Shown in pieces: positions 22,642 to 35,331 of a stretch of 64,000 bases of DNA. The stretch comes from Agapanthus africanus (taxonomy: Eukaryota > Streptophyta > Magnoliopsida > Asparagales > Amaryllidaceae), in contig CM057338.1 of assembly GCA_030015575.1 (NCBI GenBank), positions 132,829,546 through 132,893,545 on the forward strand, in the 5' to 3' direction. The notes below the pieces were generated by a model. It saw only the letters and a program-made list of their open reading frames with translations. It did not search any database and was not told the origin of the DNA. Each line of letters opens with the position of its first letter. Positions within the stretch are counted from its first letter, which is position 1. The position numbers were made by a program, and so were the translations under genes.

Positions 22642-25523
22642 TGTCACGACCCAATTTAGAAACGCGACCGGCACTTAAATCACGCAACGTCTAAAGGCGT
22701 AACGTAATTCAAGTAAGCCGAAACCCAGAAATCTAAACCATGAAAAGAAGTAGAGTGGTAAAACATTTGTTTCAAAACATCACATCAACATTTTAAAATC
22801 TCAAGTTATTACAAAATTTTCGGCAACATCTCCTTTGTAAAAACTAGTCCAAAACGGATACAAAACATAGTATAAAAAATGCATCCCCAATTGGGAGCAA
22901 TCTCACGCCTAAAGGTGGAACACAACCACAATATATATATATATATACACACACACGATGCCGTAGGCGCAGAAATAAGCAAATAAGAAGTGAAAATATC
23001 ATCGCAATATAATACAAAGTCGGCTCACACGAGCATGACACCTAGAGTTACATAATATACAAATATCAAGTCTCTCAGTCTCGTCTCTAAGTAAAATATA
23101 TACAGGTGGTAGATGAAAAGTACTAGATACAAAATAATATATACAAGTGAAGGCATATGGATACTCGCACAACAACCCACCTACAGAAATATCTCACGCC
23201 CAAAAGTAGCGATATCCAAAAAAGTGGGTGAAATAAGGAGCCATGCCGCGTCTACACTGAGGATCAACCCTGCAAAACACTGTGGCACAACGGGGGTGAG
23301 TTGTCAGCTCGTGAATAGTAAATAACATCATACGAGTAATCGCAAGCATGCACGAAAAAGCGACAAATCCGAAATATGCAGTTATGATGGCATATGTATA
23401 ACGGTGTGGATATGCAACATAATCATGATCAAGGTACAACATCAGGGTACAACAACTACATGAACAAAGCATGTCATAATAAGTCTTAAGTGTGGGATAA
23501 AACAGAGACATCCTCAATAAATCATCATCATAAAAATCTGGTGTCCATCAACGACACCCCAAAATCCCAATATCTCATGTGCCGTCATTCTGATCGGCCC
23601 TCATATCCATCTCATCATATAACTCCGAACGGTATCCTCTGGATATCCGCCGAGTTTCCATACAATCACCGGTAAGTAGTGCTCCCCTGCCAGGCTCACT
23701 ACTCCACAATATTCTTGCCCCGGGATACCTTACCAGGCCCACCATGTACCCACAGACAGTTCCTCCTCACTTCTAGAATCGGGTATACTAATCACTCAGA
23801 ACCGAGAAACCCATGGTGGACATAAAATAACATGTCAAGAAAACCGCAAATCTCATGAAAACATCATATGAGAATATAGTGCTAATAGCAATGTATGTAT
23901 GATCCTGACATGATGTGTACTAATACAATAACGAGAGTGTAACTATCATTTATGAATGTAATACAATGTAGTTATTCATGGAAAATTCTATAGTGTGCGT
24001 GACATGGAAATTACCAACGGTGTGTGCGGGCATATGAATCAGTTCTCATGTAACATGAACCGTTAGTAATGGTACAGTGCACCTATTAATAATATGTCAA
24101 TGTACAACAGGTAATAGGATGCATAATATGATACGCATGTACAAGTCACAACATATAAACATATAGCATAAGGTATTGTCACTTAAATCTAGCCATCGGC
24201 ACTTTAACGTCATACAGGTAATTCCCCCGTAGATGTTAAATCTACTCACCGGAGATCTCGAGCTAAGCGAATCCGACCACTTCTTTTCCCTTCCTAGCTG
24301 CATCCGAAGTCCCCGCAAGTGATCCTAGAATTGTACAAACCAAAACGAGTGAGATTAATAAACTTCCGACAAAATACGGACACACACACTAAGCTAACGA
24401 ACAAACTCCCACAAGCAATCAAGTGTTAGCCTAGCGAGCTAATCGCGTGCATCGACATCCTAGACCACTTCTATGGATTTTAATCACACGAAACACATAA
24501 ATGAAAATCGAATAAATCCACATCGTACATTATCGAAACGCTTGAATTATAGCAAAGCGGTCCCAGATTTTCCTACACAAGAAATTAGAGAAAGTTGCAC
24601 GTGCCATAAGCCTACATTTTTCCCCAGAGAACCCACGATGAAGCCCCACACCCTAACTCCCTACACTGGCCGCAATTTGCGGCCAAATTGAATAAATCTG
24701 TGGTCTCGTGATTGGGGATTGGGCTCAGGTTTTGGGGGTAGGTTCTAGGCCTCTAAACTATCTCTCTGTAGTGGCAACTTCTCAAAAGGGTCTCGGGTTT
24801 GATTGCAGATTCAAACAGAACACTAAGTCTTAACAAAAAAATGATATTAACATTAAACTAGAATATTAAGGTATTTTAGTGAAACTAGTTAACACAAGAA
24901 CTTCCCCTAGAGCCTAATTAAGGGTTTATGACCATTATCTCACCAAAATTTGGATGAAACCCTAGCCATGCAAACTCCAAGACATCTCAAGAGGGTTTAA
25001 ACATGATTAGTTGAGGGTTTAGGGAGGTTTGATGTTGGTTTAGGCTCAAGTGTGGGGTGGAGAAATTTCAAAAGAGGGATTTTGTGGAAGAAAAAGAAAA
25101 AGAAGTGGTAGAGAATGACAGGAAGAAAGTATGAGAGAATGAGATGGGAGATGGCTCTTAAGAGCCATGCTCTTTCTCTCTCTTCATTAAATGGTCTCAT
25201 TCTTTCCCATGTCTCCCCCATGCCTTCATATTTTACTCTTTTTCTTTTTCCTTTTTTTTTAAAAATAAAACCTTTTACTTGAAATATATGTATATATAAC
25301 ATAATAAAATGGTTAATGTGCCATAGCAAGAAAACATGGTTAGAACATCCTTAACCCTAGATTAGTATGCACATATGTGTGCATAACCACAACAAGTACA
25401 TAAATAATTAAATAAATATTAATTAATTATAATAAAATATATGAAAAATAATTATTATTTAAATTTATTAAAAACCTGCATTATATCGCTTAATTAACTC
25501 TAATCGCGTTTTAAGGTGTTACA
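22642..25523 (-). mobile_element. 3' LTR of chromovirus element D
   Basis: TGTCACGACCC...AAGGTGTTACA, 2882 bp. On the minus strand it starts TGTAACACC directly after a polypurine tract and the pol gene, so it is the 3' LTR. It holds a TA/CA microsatellite near 22930-22956. No gene; short frames are unsupported. Confidence 0.85.
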
Positions 25524-25540
25524 ATCTTCCCCCCTTAAAG
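25524..25540 (-). other. Polypurine tract of element D
   Basis: The minus strand reads CTTTAAGGGGGGAAGAT immediately before the LTR start, the usual plus-strand priming site of plant chromoviruses. Confidence 0.8.
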
Positions 25541-27840
25541 AAATTTGGTCCTTGAATTTAAAAATCTTACTATGCGTACTTTCAAAGAGATGAGGGAATT
25601 TCTTCCGCATCTCGCTCTCAGCTTCCCATGTGACTTCTTCGCTGTTCAGGACACGCTAAAGAACCTTCACCGACGGTAAAACCTTTGACCTGAGTTTCTT
25701 CACCTGCCGGTCCAAAATAACTACCGGCTGCTCGGTGAAAGAAAGATCACGCTCCAGCTGGATGGACTGGTGCTAATCGTGTGAGAAGGGTCATGAAGGT
25801 ACTTGCGAAGTATCGAAACATGAAATACGGGTGTACATCCGGAAAACTGGGCGGAAGTGCCAAACGATAGGAAACGTTACCAACTCGCTCAAGGATCTCG
25901 AAAGGACCCACATATCTGGGACTAAGCTTCCCTTTCTTTCCGAACTCCATCACACCTTTCATCGGAGAAATACGTAAGAAAACATGATCACCCACTGCAA
26001 ACTCAAGTCTGCGATGACGACGGTCGGCATAAACTTCTGCCTGCACCGGGCTGCTCTCATCTTGTCCTAAATCAATTGGATCTTCTCTGTAGTCTCCTGA
26101 ACTAGCTGTGGTCCCAAAATCCTGCTCTCGCTGAGTTCAGTCCAACAGACTGGTGATTGACACTTTTTCCCATACAAGGCCTCGAAAGGTGACATCTGAA
26201 TCGTCTCCTGATAACTGTTATTGTAGGAGAACTCTATTAAGGGCAGGTGATGATCCCAACTGCCACCAAAATCAAGCACGCACACTCGAAGCATATCCTC
26301 GAGAGTCTGTATAGTCCGCTCTAACTGACCATCTGCCTGCGGATGGAAAGCGGTGCTAAAACTCAAAAGGGTATCCCAAAGCTTCCTGATGTTTCTGCCA
26401 AAGACGGCTGGTAAACTGGGTGGCTCTGTCGGATTCAATGCATGTCGGAATGATGTGCAATCGCACAATCTCATCAATGTACAGCTGAGCATACAGAGCA
26501 AATCCGAAAGTGGTCTTCAGTGGGAGGAAGTGAGCCGCTTTCGTCAACCGGTCTACAATCACCCAAATGGAGTCATACCCTCGACTGGATCTAGGTAGAC
26601 CCACAACGAAATCCATGGAGATCTGCTCCCCTTTCCACTCAGGAATGGAAAAAGGCTGCAACTCTCCTGCCGATCTCTGATGCTCAGCCTTGACCTGCTG
26701 GCAAGTCAGGCATCTCAAAACGAAATCAGAAACATCTCTCTTCATACCTTCCCACCAGTAGATATCTCTCAAATCACGATACATCTTAGTGGAACCTGGA
26801 TGCACACTGTATACCGATTGATGTGCCTCCTCTAGGATCTCATGTCTCAGCCTCTCGGAATCTGGTACACATAGACGAGTCCCAAAATGTAGCACACCTT
26901 GGTCATCAATCACAACTCCGAATCGCTTTCCTGCCGAACATGCTCCATAATCTCAGACAAACGAGCATCGTCGGACTGTGCCTCTCGGATGCGATCGAGA
27001 AAAGTGGACAGGCGCGGACATGAGAAAGCTGCCCCCGGTGGAAGTGTACTCGAACTGCACTCTGCTGTCGCACAAAATCTGCCAATCTGCAGAACACTAT
27101 CTCTGAACAGCGCTCAAATGGAACAAGCTACCTCTGGGCCTACGACTCAAAACATCAGCTACCACATTCGCCTTGCCCGGGTGATAAAGGATTTCATAAT
27201 CATAATCCTTCACTAGCTCCATCCAACGGTGCTGCCTCAAATTCAGTTCCCGCTGCTGGAAGATGTACTTTAAGCTCTTGTGGCACGTGAAGATCTGGCA
27301 CGACTCTCCGTATAAGTAATGTCTCCAAATCTGGAGCGCAAAGACCACCGCGGCCATCTCTAGATCGTGAGTAGGATAATTCTTCTCGTGTTTCTTCAAC
27401 TGCCGAGAAGAATAAGCGATAACTCTGTCATGCTGCATCAACACACAACCTAGCCCCACTTGAGAAGCATCACAATAAACAATATAGCCGCCTGATCCTG
27501 AAGGCAAAGATAGGACTGGTGCAGTCGTCAAACGAGTCTTCAACTGCTGAAAACTCTACTCACATTCCTCAGTCCAAAGAAAAGGAACTCCTTTCCGGGT
27601 CAATCCGGTCAACGGTGCAGATACTAGAGAAATCCTGCACGAAACGGTGATAATAACCGGCTAAGCCCAAGAAGTTGCGAACCTCCGTCACTGATACAGG
27701 TCTGGCCAATGATGTACAGCCTCGATCTTCATCGGGTCCACTCGTATACCGTCTCTCGTAATCACATGACCCAAGAAGTCAACACTGTCAAGCCAGAGTG
27801 CACACTTCAAGAATTTAGCAAACAGCTGGTGCTCATCATT
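25541..27840 (-). pseudogene. Chromovirus (Tekay/Del-like) pol of element D: RT remnant, RNase H, integrase, chromodomain
   Basis: Read on the minus strand: the end of reverse transcriptase (LFAKFLKC..., FLGHVI at 27840-27545); RNase H at 27543-27097 ([25 protein letters not shown], ALxxxHKSL block, [12 protein letters not shown]); integrase with an H-H-C-C zinc end (VHPG...CLTCQQVKAEHQR) at 26913-26700, catalytic Asp in ISMDFVVGLPRS and in ESDRATQF, and Glu in GQLERTIQTLEDML after a frameshift near 26400; a GPF motif (GKLSPRYVGPFEI) at 25950-25900; and a chromodomain-like C-terminus (EQPVVILDRQVKKLRSK, EEVTWEAESEMRKKFPHLF) at 25745-25570. At least four frame breaks. Protease and most of RT are missing; the gene ends at the junction with C1 at about 27840. 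The DHKSL motif of RNase H reads CHKSL. Confidence 0.9.
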
Positions 27841-28394
27841 CGCCATTTGGGGATTTGAATTTTGGTTGGCGTCTGCATCGCTGCACTGGAATATGGTACC
27901 AGGAGCGACTCATCATTAACCATTTGGAGGATTTTTTTTACCGCGATTGCTCTATTATTTCAGCTTTTCTTATTGCGAAGGTCGTGATTGCCCTATCATT
28001 TCGGCTTTTTATTCGTGGTTGCCCCATCATTTCGGCTGCTTATTTTCATCTTTAGTTTACTCGCTGATTTTTATTGCGAGTTTCCCCATCATTTCGGCTA
28101 CTTATTTTTATCTTTATTTTACTCGCTGATTTTTATTTCGAGTTGTCCCATCATTTCGGCTGCTTATTTTCATCTTTATTTTACTCGCTGATTTTTATTA
28201 CGAGTTACCCCATCATTTCGGCTGCTTATTTTCATATTTATTTCACTCGCTGATTTTTATTGCGAGTTGCCCTATCATTTCGGAATTTTTTCATTTACAA
28301 ATTTTTTTACACTCCCATTTTAACGACTTAGGGGTTGAATGTTCTCAGTTTAACGACGTAATGGTCAACTGTTCCCAATTTAACGACGTGGTGG
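27841..28394 (-). repeat. C1 3' internal region
   Basis: On the minus strand it lies after gag and contains AAACGAC/CCCCTAAGTCGTTAAA repeats (28320-28390), the 62-bp array, then a CTCGCTCCTGGTACCATATTCCAG block also present at 41100-41300 and, in A, near 56390-56440. It ends abruptly at D pol with shared GAATGATGA at the joint. No gene. Confidence 0.75.
28019..28266 (-). repeat. 62-bp tandem repeat, four full units
   Basis: Units start at 28019, 28081, 28143 and 28205, with a partial fifth at 28267; the period is exactly 62 bp. The core is CCCATCATTTCGGCTGCTTA. The reverse complement of the same core (AGCCGAAATGAT) recurs in the A element at 56500-56720. Confidence 0.95.
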
Positions 28395-29247
28395 TCAGCT
28401 GTTGGAGCTTGGGCTTGATTCTGCAAGAACCACTGGCTCTTTTGGCTTAATTGCATAAGCGGGCTCTTCGTCATCTAGACCGAGCCAGTGTTGGATGGCA
28501 ACAACTACGTCATCGTCATGGCTATAAGGCATAGGAGGACTTGTCCTTCTGGGCTCCATCATGTAGACCGTATGGGTTGTGTACTCGTCTATCGCTTCTT
28601 CGTTGGCAATATTGCTCGTATGGCTCTTAGTTTGTTTTCTTGGTCTGCTCTTTTCATAGAAAGGAAGATGTCTGAAAGAATCAGGTTCCTGAAGGGCTTC
28701 GGTCTCCGTTTGTATGAAATTGGCGGTCGTAGCTTGACTGTTTATTAACACGCTTTTAGACAGTTCTATCCCTCCTGCCCTGTATTACTTTTCGACCCAA
28801 TCTTTGAAAACGAAGCAGTCTTCAATGGCATGACCTATCACTCTGTGATAGGGAAAATATTTGGGGTCGTCGGTCATATTCGCTTCTTGAGATCTTTTTG
28901 ATTCTGGTAATTTTATACCGTTTCTCAGGGCATCCTTGAATATTTTACGGACTTTGTCCCTTCTGAAGGAATAGACCTTATCCAGCTTCTCTTTCAGTGG
29001 AGATTCTCCGCCGTCTCCAAACACTGGCTTTCGAGGCTAGTTGGCATTAGGCCTGCTCATCTCTCGCTTATTTCGGTTAACCGAAATTAAAAGATTCAGT
29101 ATCGTTGGAATTTTCGCCTTTGCGGTTATAGTTTTTTCGGTTTCTCCAGGACATATTGTTATTTTGGGAATCAGAGGAGGACTCCTGCTTTGAGCGCTCC
29201 AACATCTGAACTTTCCTGGTCAGTTCTTGGAATGTTTTGAGACCCAC
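28395..29247 (-). pseudogene. gag of C1, C-terminal part (split from 36755-38695)
   Basis: On the minus strand it continues the gag frame interrupted at 29248. It includes a Ser/Asn-rich linker (QESSSDSQNNN), LDKVYSFRRDKVRKIF, and a module YFPYHRVIGHAIEDCFVFKDW at about 28870-28800 in which the first Cys is Phe. An acidic tail at 28751-28395 ends in SSPSSNS. Stops separate the three pieces. The other half of the gene lies beyond the Athila-like element. Confidence 0.8.
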
Positions 29248-29252
29248 GGTGC

Positions 29253-30671
29253 TTTTCATATCAGAATTTTGCATTATTATATTCCCTATTCTTAATCATA
29301 TTACAAATAAATAGGTGCTTTTGATCCATGTCTGCTAAATAGTTGCAGATTACAGGTTCTCAGATCGTTACAGTGAAATTCATGAAAAGTCACTACAAAT
29401 GTAAGATTACAACCAACAATAGATGAATCCTTATGATGCCACCTACCAGTTCAAGGAACAAATAAAAATCATGAGACAGTTCAATGCACAAAATACAAAG
29501 GCAGCACAGGATTAAAAAAACTTAAAAGCGAAGCTCACGGTAAAAGTCCACATAATTCTGCACTGTTGGAAATCTGGAAGAAAGTACAAAAGATTCTGAG
29601 GAACCAAGTGAAGAAAACAGAAGATAAAAGCAACTTGAAGAAACCCTGAAGAAATGGGCCCAAGAACCCACCAAATGGCCGCGGATCCGCGGCCAAACAA
29701 GCTATTCTACCGCGGTTCCGCGGCTGTGCAATGCACGTGTCGGTGCAGGTGTCGGTGCTTTGACTCGGTCTTTGGGGTTGTTTTGTAATTTCATGTATGG
29801 ATCAGAATCTAAACCTAGGGTTTTTCCTATCTATAAATAGGAGGGTTCAAAGCCAAATAACGCGTGCCTCTTCTAGGGTGCCTCTTTTGAGATGCCTCTT
29901 TTTAATTTCTAGATTAAATTTTAATTTTCTTGTAATCGTCAAGAGGTCATCAATAAAGGTATTTTTTTATCGTGCATTCTTTTATCTGAATTTAATTCCT
30001 GAATTTTTCTCTGTTTTTTATTATCTGCAACTTAGATAGTCATTTAAAATTATAAAAATGAATCTTATCATAACTTCCCTAAAGAGTGAGTAATTCCTCA
30101 CTTGTTAGGGTTAGGAATGGGAAGGTTTGAGAGAAGTAAATCTCTCTCTCTCCCCTTTCTTTGCCCATATAATTTTTATAATATGACTCTATTTAAATTA
30201 ACCACACACCACTCACTACGGCACCCTATCCTATAAGATAGCGGTGATTCCCTAATTAGACAGGTTGTGATTGATTTAAATAGAGATTAGGGCTAAGAGT
30301 TAAGAAAGGACGGATAAGGACCAAAAGGAAGAAACTAAGTTTCTTCCTAGTCGTGCTAATCCCCTTTGTTAACTATTACCCTAACACATATATTTCTCAC
30401 TAGGGCATTGAAAGCAGTGGGTAGAATCCCTTATCCAAACTAACCATACCTAACCCTAGCAAGACTTTTAATCAAGCTAATCTCATTCTTAGATCGTAAA
30501 ACAAAACCAGACTTGATCGGATTAACTCGTTAGAACACAAAGAAAAGGAATCCATCTCCCTGTGGACCGACCCGTACTCAACCGGCTAGCTACCAAGCGA
30601 CACCGTTATTGATTGCGGTATATTCTTAATTTTGATTTTAAAACGCACGTACTCAAAAGAACTCTTAATCA
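29253..30671 (+). repeat. 5' LTR of the Athila-like element
   Basis: It matches 35332-36749 with scattered substitutions and a 12-bp indel near 29745. It has TATAAATA at about 29832 and AATAAA at about 29953. The terminal TG is not conserved; the start is fixed by the target duplication. It contains the palindrome GGCCGCGGATCCGCGGCC at 29677-29694. Confidence 0.9.
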
Positions 30672-30673
30672 AA

Positions 30674-30691
30674 TGGCGCCATTGCCGGGGA
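30674..30691 (+). promoter_or_regulatory. Primer-binding site, tRNA-Asp type
   Basis: TGGCGCCATTGCCGGGGA, two bases after the LTR, differs at one position from the complement of the plant tRNA-Asp 3' end. Confidence 0.85.
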
Positions 30692-31821
30692 GACGGTAGT
30701 CTCTTTCTTTATGTAATTTCGGGTTAATTGAAATTGAAAAAAATTATAAAAATTGAAAATATAAAAACTAAAAAAAAATCATCTTGTTCTTTTTGAGAGG
30801 TATTATGTGGATTGCGCAGGAAAAGAAGATGAACTGATTCAAATCTGAAAAAAGCCAGTGAACAAATCAACAAACAGAAGATCTGAACAGACAGAGGAGA
30901 ATCACAACAGACAACAGAAAAATTTTGGAGATCCAAACCAACTTAACCACTGCGGAACCGCGGCGGATTCAACCGTTTGACCGCGGAACCGTGGTCAACT
31001 GCTGATGTCAGCACCCCAAAATTTTCTGTAAGTATTTTTGTCCCCTCTCCTACCCTTAGCTCCACTGAAAATTTTTCTGCAAGTTTCTTTGCACAGATTC
31101 TCTTTCTCCTATCCAATAAATTATTTTTGTGCAGGATTCTTTGCGCTGCCAAATATAAAAAAAAATTTGCAAGTGTTTTAGATTTTTGATATGTTAACTA
31201 CTTTGCATAATTAATACGGACTTTTAAGGGGCTATAACACCGATCAAGATTGGGTAGGGATTTCATTACCCTTCCTAAGACCCCAAAAATCACAAAAAGC
31301 ATATGCATCAACTCTCGAATTAATTAAAAAAATATTTAGACTCATCCGATTAAGGACCGTCGCGCTCATTAGGACAGAGGAAGGTTGTGGGCAATCGGTC
31401 GTTTATCTAAACCTGACTTTGTGGTGCCTAGACTAGACAAGTGGGAAAGGTAATTCTAAAAGTCCCGACTCACGGTGATTCGTGAGCGGATCCCTCCTTT
31501 CTTTACTTGTGCTTACCTGACCACAATTGGCGGTGAAGAGGCGATTTAAGGGATATCTCACAACTTGTCTTTTGGACCAGTTAGGAGCAGTCTAGTTGAT
31601 TTAGGAGACCCTAACTCTAGGTTTAATTGTGCAGGTTTAAACTGTGGTTATTTGAAATTGTGCTGTAGTTCCGTACAAATTTTTACAAAACTCTTCCTAA
31701 AAAATCACTTTCAAAAATTTCAAAACTCCAAAAACAAACAATTTTTATAAAAAAAATTAAAAAAATTAAAAAATTAAAATAAAAATAATATCATTTTCTT
31801 TTTCTTCTCCTTTCTCATATC

Positions 31822-33194
31822 ATGAGTACCCCACCTCGCAAAACTCTTGCCGAACTTTGGTACCTCAACCAGATATTACTTCCTACGCGCATTGTTTTGG
31901 TCGAATTTCGGACGACCCCTCCATGCCCAAAATTTCTTTGAAAGATCGAATAGACGCGTTTAGGAGAAACGGTTGGACTCTGCAATCCACTTTGTATCAA
32001 CCGTTTCAACCTTCACCACCTTCTTACGTTGATACCCCTTTTGAGAGTCCGGTGGTAACTCTGAAACCCATGTCTATTGCTGAACATATTGAACAATCTC
32101 GTAGCCGATCTTTCACTCCTTTCAACACTTCCAGTTCTTGGGATCAACAATTCCATTCACCTTTTTATCCAAATGTTGATCATAATACTGTCCAACCATT
32201 CAATTCATATCCATCTTACACAACTGTTGCACCTTCCCTAGACATTGTTTCTACACAACAATTTGGGAGTTTCCAGAATCCAAACAACTTTGAATCTTTT
32301 ACTGAAACCCCTTCACAACCCATGTCTAGTCTGGAACAGTCGTTGGAAGATTTTATGGTAACGTCAAGGCAACATGTGATGGATCTGAATGCGTCCATGG
32401 CCGCCCTTATACAACCTAGTGACCCGGTAGCTAGTTTCCAACTAGCTCCAAATTTTCCAATGTATGATGAGGCGGTTGGACAGATTGAGAATTTGAGTGG
32501 TGAGAGTGAGCTGTACACACTTCCAAATCAAACCTACCCATCCCGAATTGAATCCCATAACTCCGGTTTTGAATGTCTATCAAATGTTCCAAATAATTCA
32601 CCAGTTGAAGATAAAACGTCTAATGAGTTGTGCGACTTTGTAGTGTTTAATTTACCTGAATGTGAAGAGTCCCTTTCGAGTGAAATCACCACCAATCCTT
32701 TTGACCTCTACACCTACACACTAAAACCTGAATTGATTAATATCCATGCTTTTGATGAGGTGTCTGAGAAATTTAATTTTCACTTGATCGAGCATATTGA
32801 TGCTGGGAATATTTTGGATGATGAACCCACAAATTTGGATGAGTTTTTCTATCCAATTCATCATCCCGAGATATTAAATGTTTCTCCCGAACTTCATATG
32901 TGTCTTGAATTTGATGAGAATTGCATGGATAAGCTAAATTTTGAGGAGAGTATTGAGGATAGTATTGAGGATAAACCAGTTTTGTTTGATGAGTCGGATT
33001 TTCCAATTCATCCTCCTGAACCTTTAACTGTTACACTTCCTAAATCAATCCCCTTCATCCTTTCCGTCGTTCCGACCGCGCAAGAAACCGTATCCCTTTC
33101 ATTTTCAATGTCTGCTTTACCAAGTTCGACTACCCATGTTTTCTCACGAATCTTGAGAGATTTGATCTCATTTCTCAGTGGGTTGATAGATTAG
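31822..33194 (+). pseudogene. Unknown proline/acid-rich ORF of the Athila-like element
   Basis: An ATG at 31822 (MSTPPRKTLAELW) runs 38 codons to a stop in one frame. The long open frame starts at 31857 in the next frame with no ATG at its head, so a frameshift near 31850 is likely. The 446-codon frame is rich in Pro, Ser, Phe and Asp/Glu, has SYxxTVAPSLD-type segments, and carries two related acidic blocks, FFYPIHHPEILNVSPE (about residues 325-345) and DFPIHPPEPLTVTLPK (about 380-397). No gag, zinc-knuckle or pol motif is seen. It occupies the place of gag-pol. No function is assigned. Confidence 0.6.
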
Positions 33195-33229
33195 CACAAT
33201 CGCTTTTTACATATCAGTCATTACAAATT

Positions 33230-33838
33230 GTGCTAATTTATACACTCCATCTCCACCCTCAAGTTCGTAGTCAACTTCTTTCTCCCATTTTTTCAGGTTC
33301 CTCTTCTATTCTTTCTATAATTTCAGTGAGTGTTGATGAATCACAATCCGATAATTCAAGTTTGATCATTCCAAAAAGCCAACTTGATTTGGATACTTTT
33401 GAAAATGAGGTAGATGATTTTTTCGAGTCTCCTACCTCCATAATTTTTGACAAATCAAGTATGATAAATTCTGGCACAAAACTTACTGACAGCAAAATGT
33501 TCAATTACATCGATGAGAGTTTTGAAGAACTTTTTGCTGACGAACTTGCATTCCTAAACGACACAGATTTTGTGATTAATCAACCCCCACCTGAAGAAGT
33601 CGAACCACCACCATTTCTTTTTCCCTTCCGCCATTCTTCTCCTCCACCGAGACTGTATACTGCTTCTATCTCCATATGGTCTCGTGTGTTTCTCATTTCT
33701 TTTCTCTACACTCCATTCTTTCACCAACCACACCATTATAACGATAAAATTTTTGAATGGTTGGTACTAACTTTTGGCCTGTGTAAGGCCTTGTATAGCT
33801 TGATACTGTGTTTTTTCCTCCCCAACTCTGAACTTTAA
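33230..33838 (+). pseudogene. Second ORF of the Athila-like element, likely continuation of the first
   Basis: It opens 35 bases after the previous stop, in a different frame, with the same composition. 202 codons: Ser/Asp-rich N-terminal half (VDESQSDNSS, ENEVDDFFESP), a proline run (PPPEEVEPPPF, about residues 121-132), then hydrophobic segments (IWSRVFLISFLYTPFF and FEWLVLTFGLCKALYSLIL, about 148-195). The hydrophobic C-terminus could be membrane-associated, as in env-like products of Athila elements, but no heptad or furin-type site was recognised and the link is speculative. A run of AAGTTTGGGGG follows 30 bases later. Confidence 0.5.
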
Positions 33839-35331
33839 TGATTCAACAGTGGAAACACTGTTTCACTTAAGTTTGGGGGGGGGGGACCTTTTGTGTATAT
33901 ATATTTTATTTTCTTTTTCTGTTAATAATAAATTAAAAAAATAAAAATAAAAAAACATGAGAGTGCCGACAATTTTGACCCTCTTGGTGTAGCCTGACAG
34001 TGAGGACACTGTCAAGTTTAAGTTTGGGGGTGTGCTCGGTAAGCTTTCTTCCTTCGCATTCATATGTATAATTTTGCATTTGCATACTTATTTTAAAACC
34101 CATAAAATTTGAAAAATTTTAAAAATTATAAAAATTGAAAAGCTCAACTTTGGCCATATTTGACTTAAGTTTAACAAGACGGTTAACTAGACAGGAAAAA
34201 CTAGATCCTAAATTTAGTGAATTAAAAACCCTAAAAATAACCTTTCTTAAAGTTTAACGGTAGAAAATATATGTCCATGTAGTTTATTTAGAAATAGGCA
34301 AATTTTGAGTTCAGTTCTTGGGCTCAGTCAAAATAAGGAAAAAGTATTGAAATTTTTATTGAAGTGTAAGTCCGAAAAATAATTCTGAACCTTTAGTCTA
34401 AATTCTGAAAATATATACCCTACAACTCGCCCATAAACGCACCTTGAAACTTTGGATAGTAGAGGATACCTTGAATTGCTCTTGTCTAAAATCCTTAGTA
34501 TGAGAAAAAAATTAAAGTATAAGTGTGAAATAAGAGATATAAAAAAATGAACACTTGTTTTGTAATTACTTAAGGCTGCGTAAAATAAAAAAATATATAG
34601 CAAGGGTGCTTTATCACCTAGTGCCTTAGACCAACTGGTTTGGGAGTTACTGCTAAGCCTTAGGTATTACAAGACGAGGAATTACGCCTTAATGCGTGAA
34701 CACATTTTGTAATCGGTCGTTAGTACCTCAAGAAGTATTAACGGTCGCATGAAGGATGTGTGAGCAATTTCATCTAAAATTCACCAGCTAAAAGTACTTT
34801 GGACGATGGACAAGAGTATGATAGCTTGAATTGAATTTCCAAGTGTAGGGGTGATAAATACACATATGTAGGGGTATATGATTAGGGTTTGGATAAGAAA
34901 TAGGAATGAAAGATAGGGCTTATACCTTCAGTAGAGATGATAAAAATTCCTAAGTTGAGATGGAACCTTTGAAGGAAAATTCAAAGGATGCTAAAAGCTA
35001 AATAAATTTACAGAACATATACGATCTTAAATTAAATGATAAGTGAGTGTGAAAAATACGGGTTGATGATTTCTGAGTTGAAGATAATAGAATTTCTTGC
35101 TAGAACACCGAATTGAAGAATGAAAGTCAATAAGCCAAATTGATCGGATTTTGTGGGTAGTATCCGCTGAAAACCCTCAGGAGACAACACTCCTCCTATT
35201 AGGGACACCTAGAGGATTAACGGCTTGTTGCACGAGCTCAGTGCAATCGCGATTCCATGCGAAAGTGAGGTTAGGATTTTTCGAGAATAAAATTGGCTTT
35301 GCTCGGGACGAGCAAAAAATAGGTTTGGAGG
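33839..35331 (+). other. 3' non-coding region and polypurine tract of the Athila-like element
   Basis: It holds AAGTTTGGGGGGGGGGGA (33869-33887), AAGTTTGGGGGTG (34020-34032), AT-rich sequence without credible genes, and GGGACGAGCAAAAAATAGGTTTGGAGG ending at the 3' LTR (positions 35305-35331), the usual plus-strand primer region. Confidence 0.75.

Noticed and set aside
24997..25329. 110-codon minus frame
   Set aside because: AT-rich low-complexity frame inside the D LTR.
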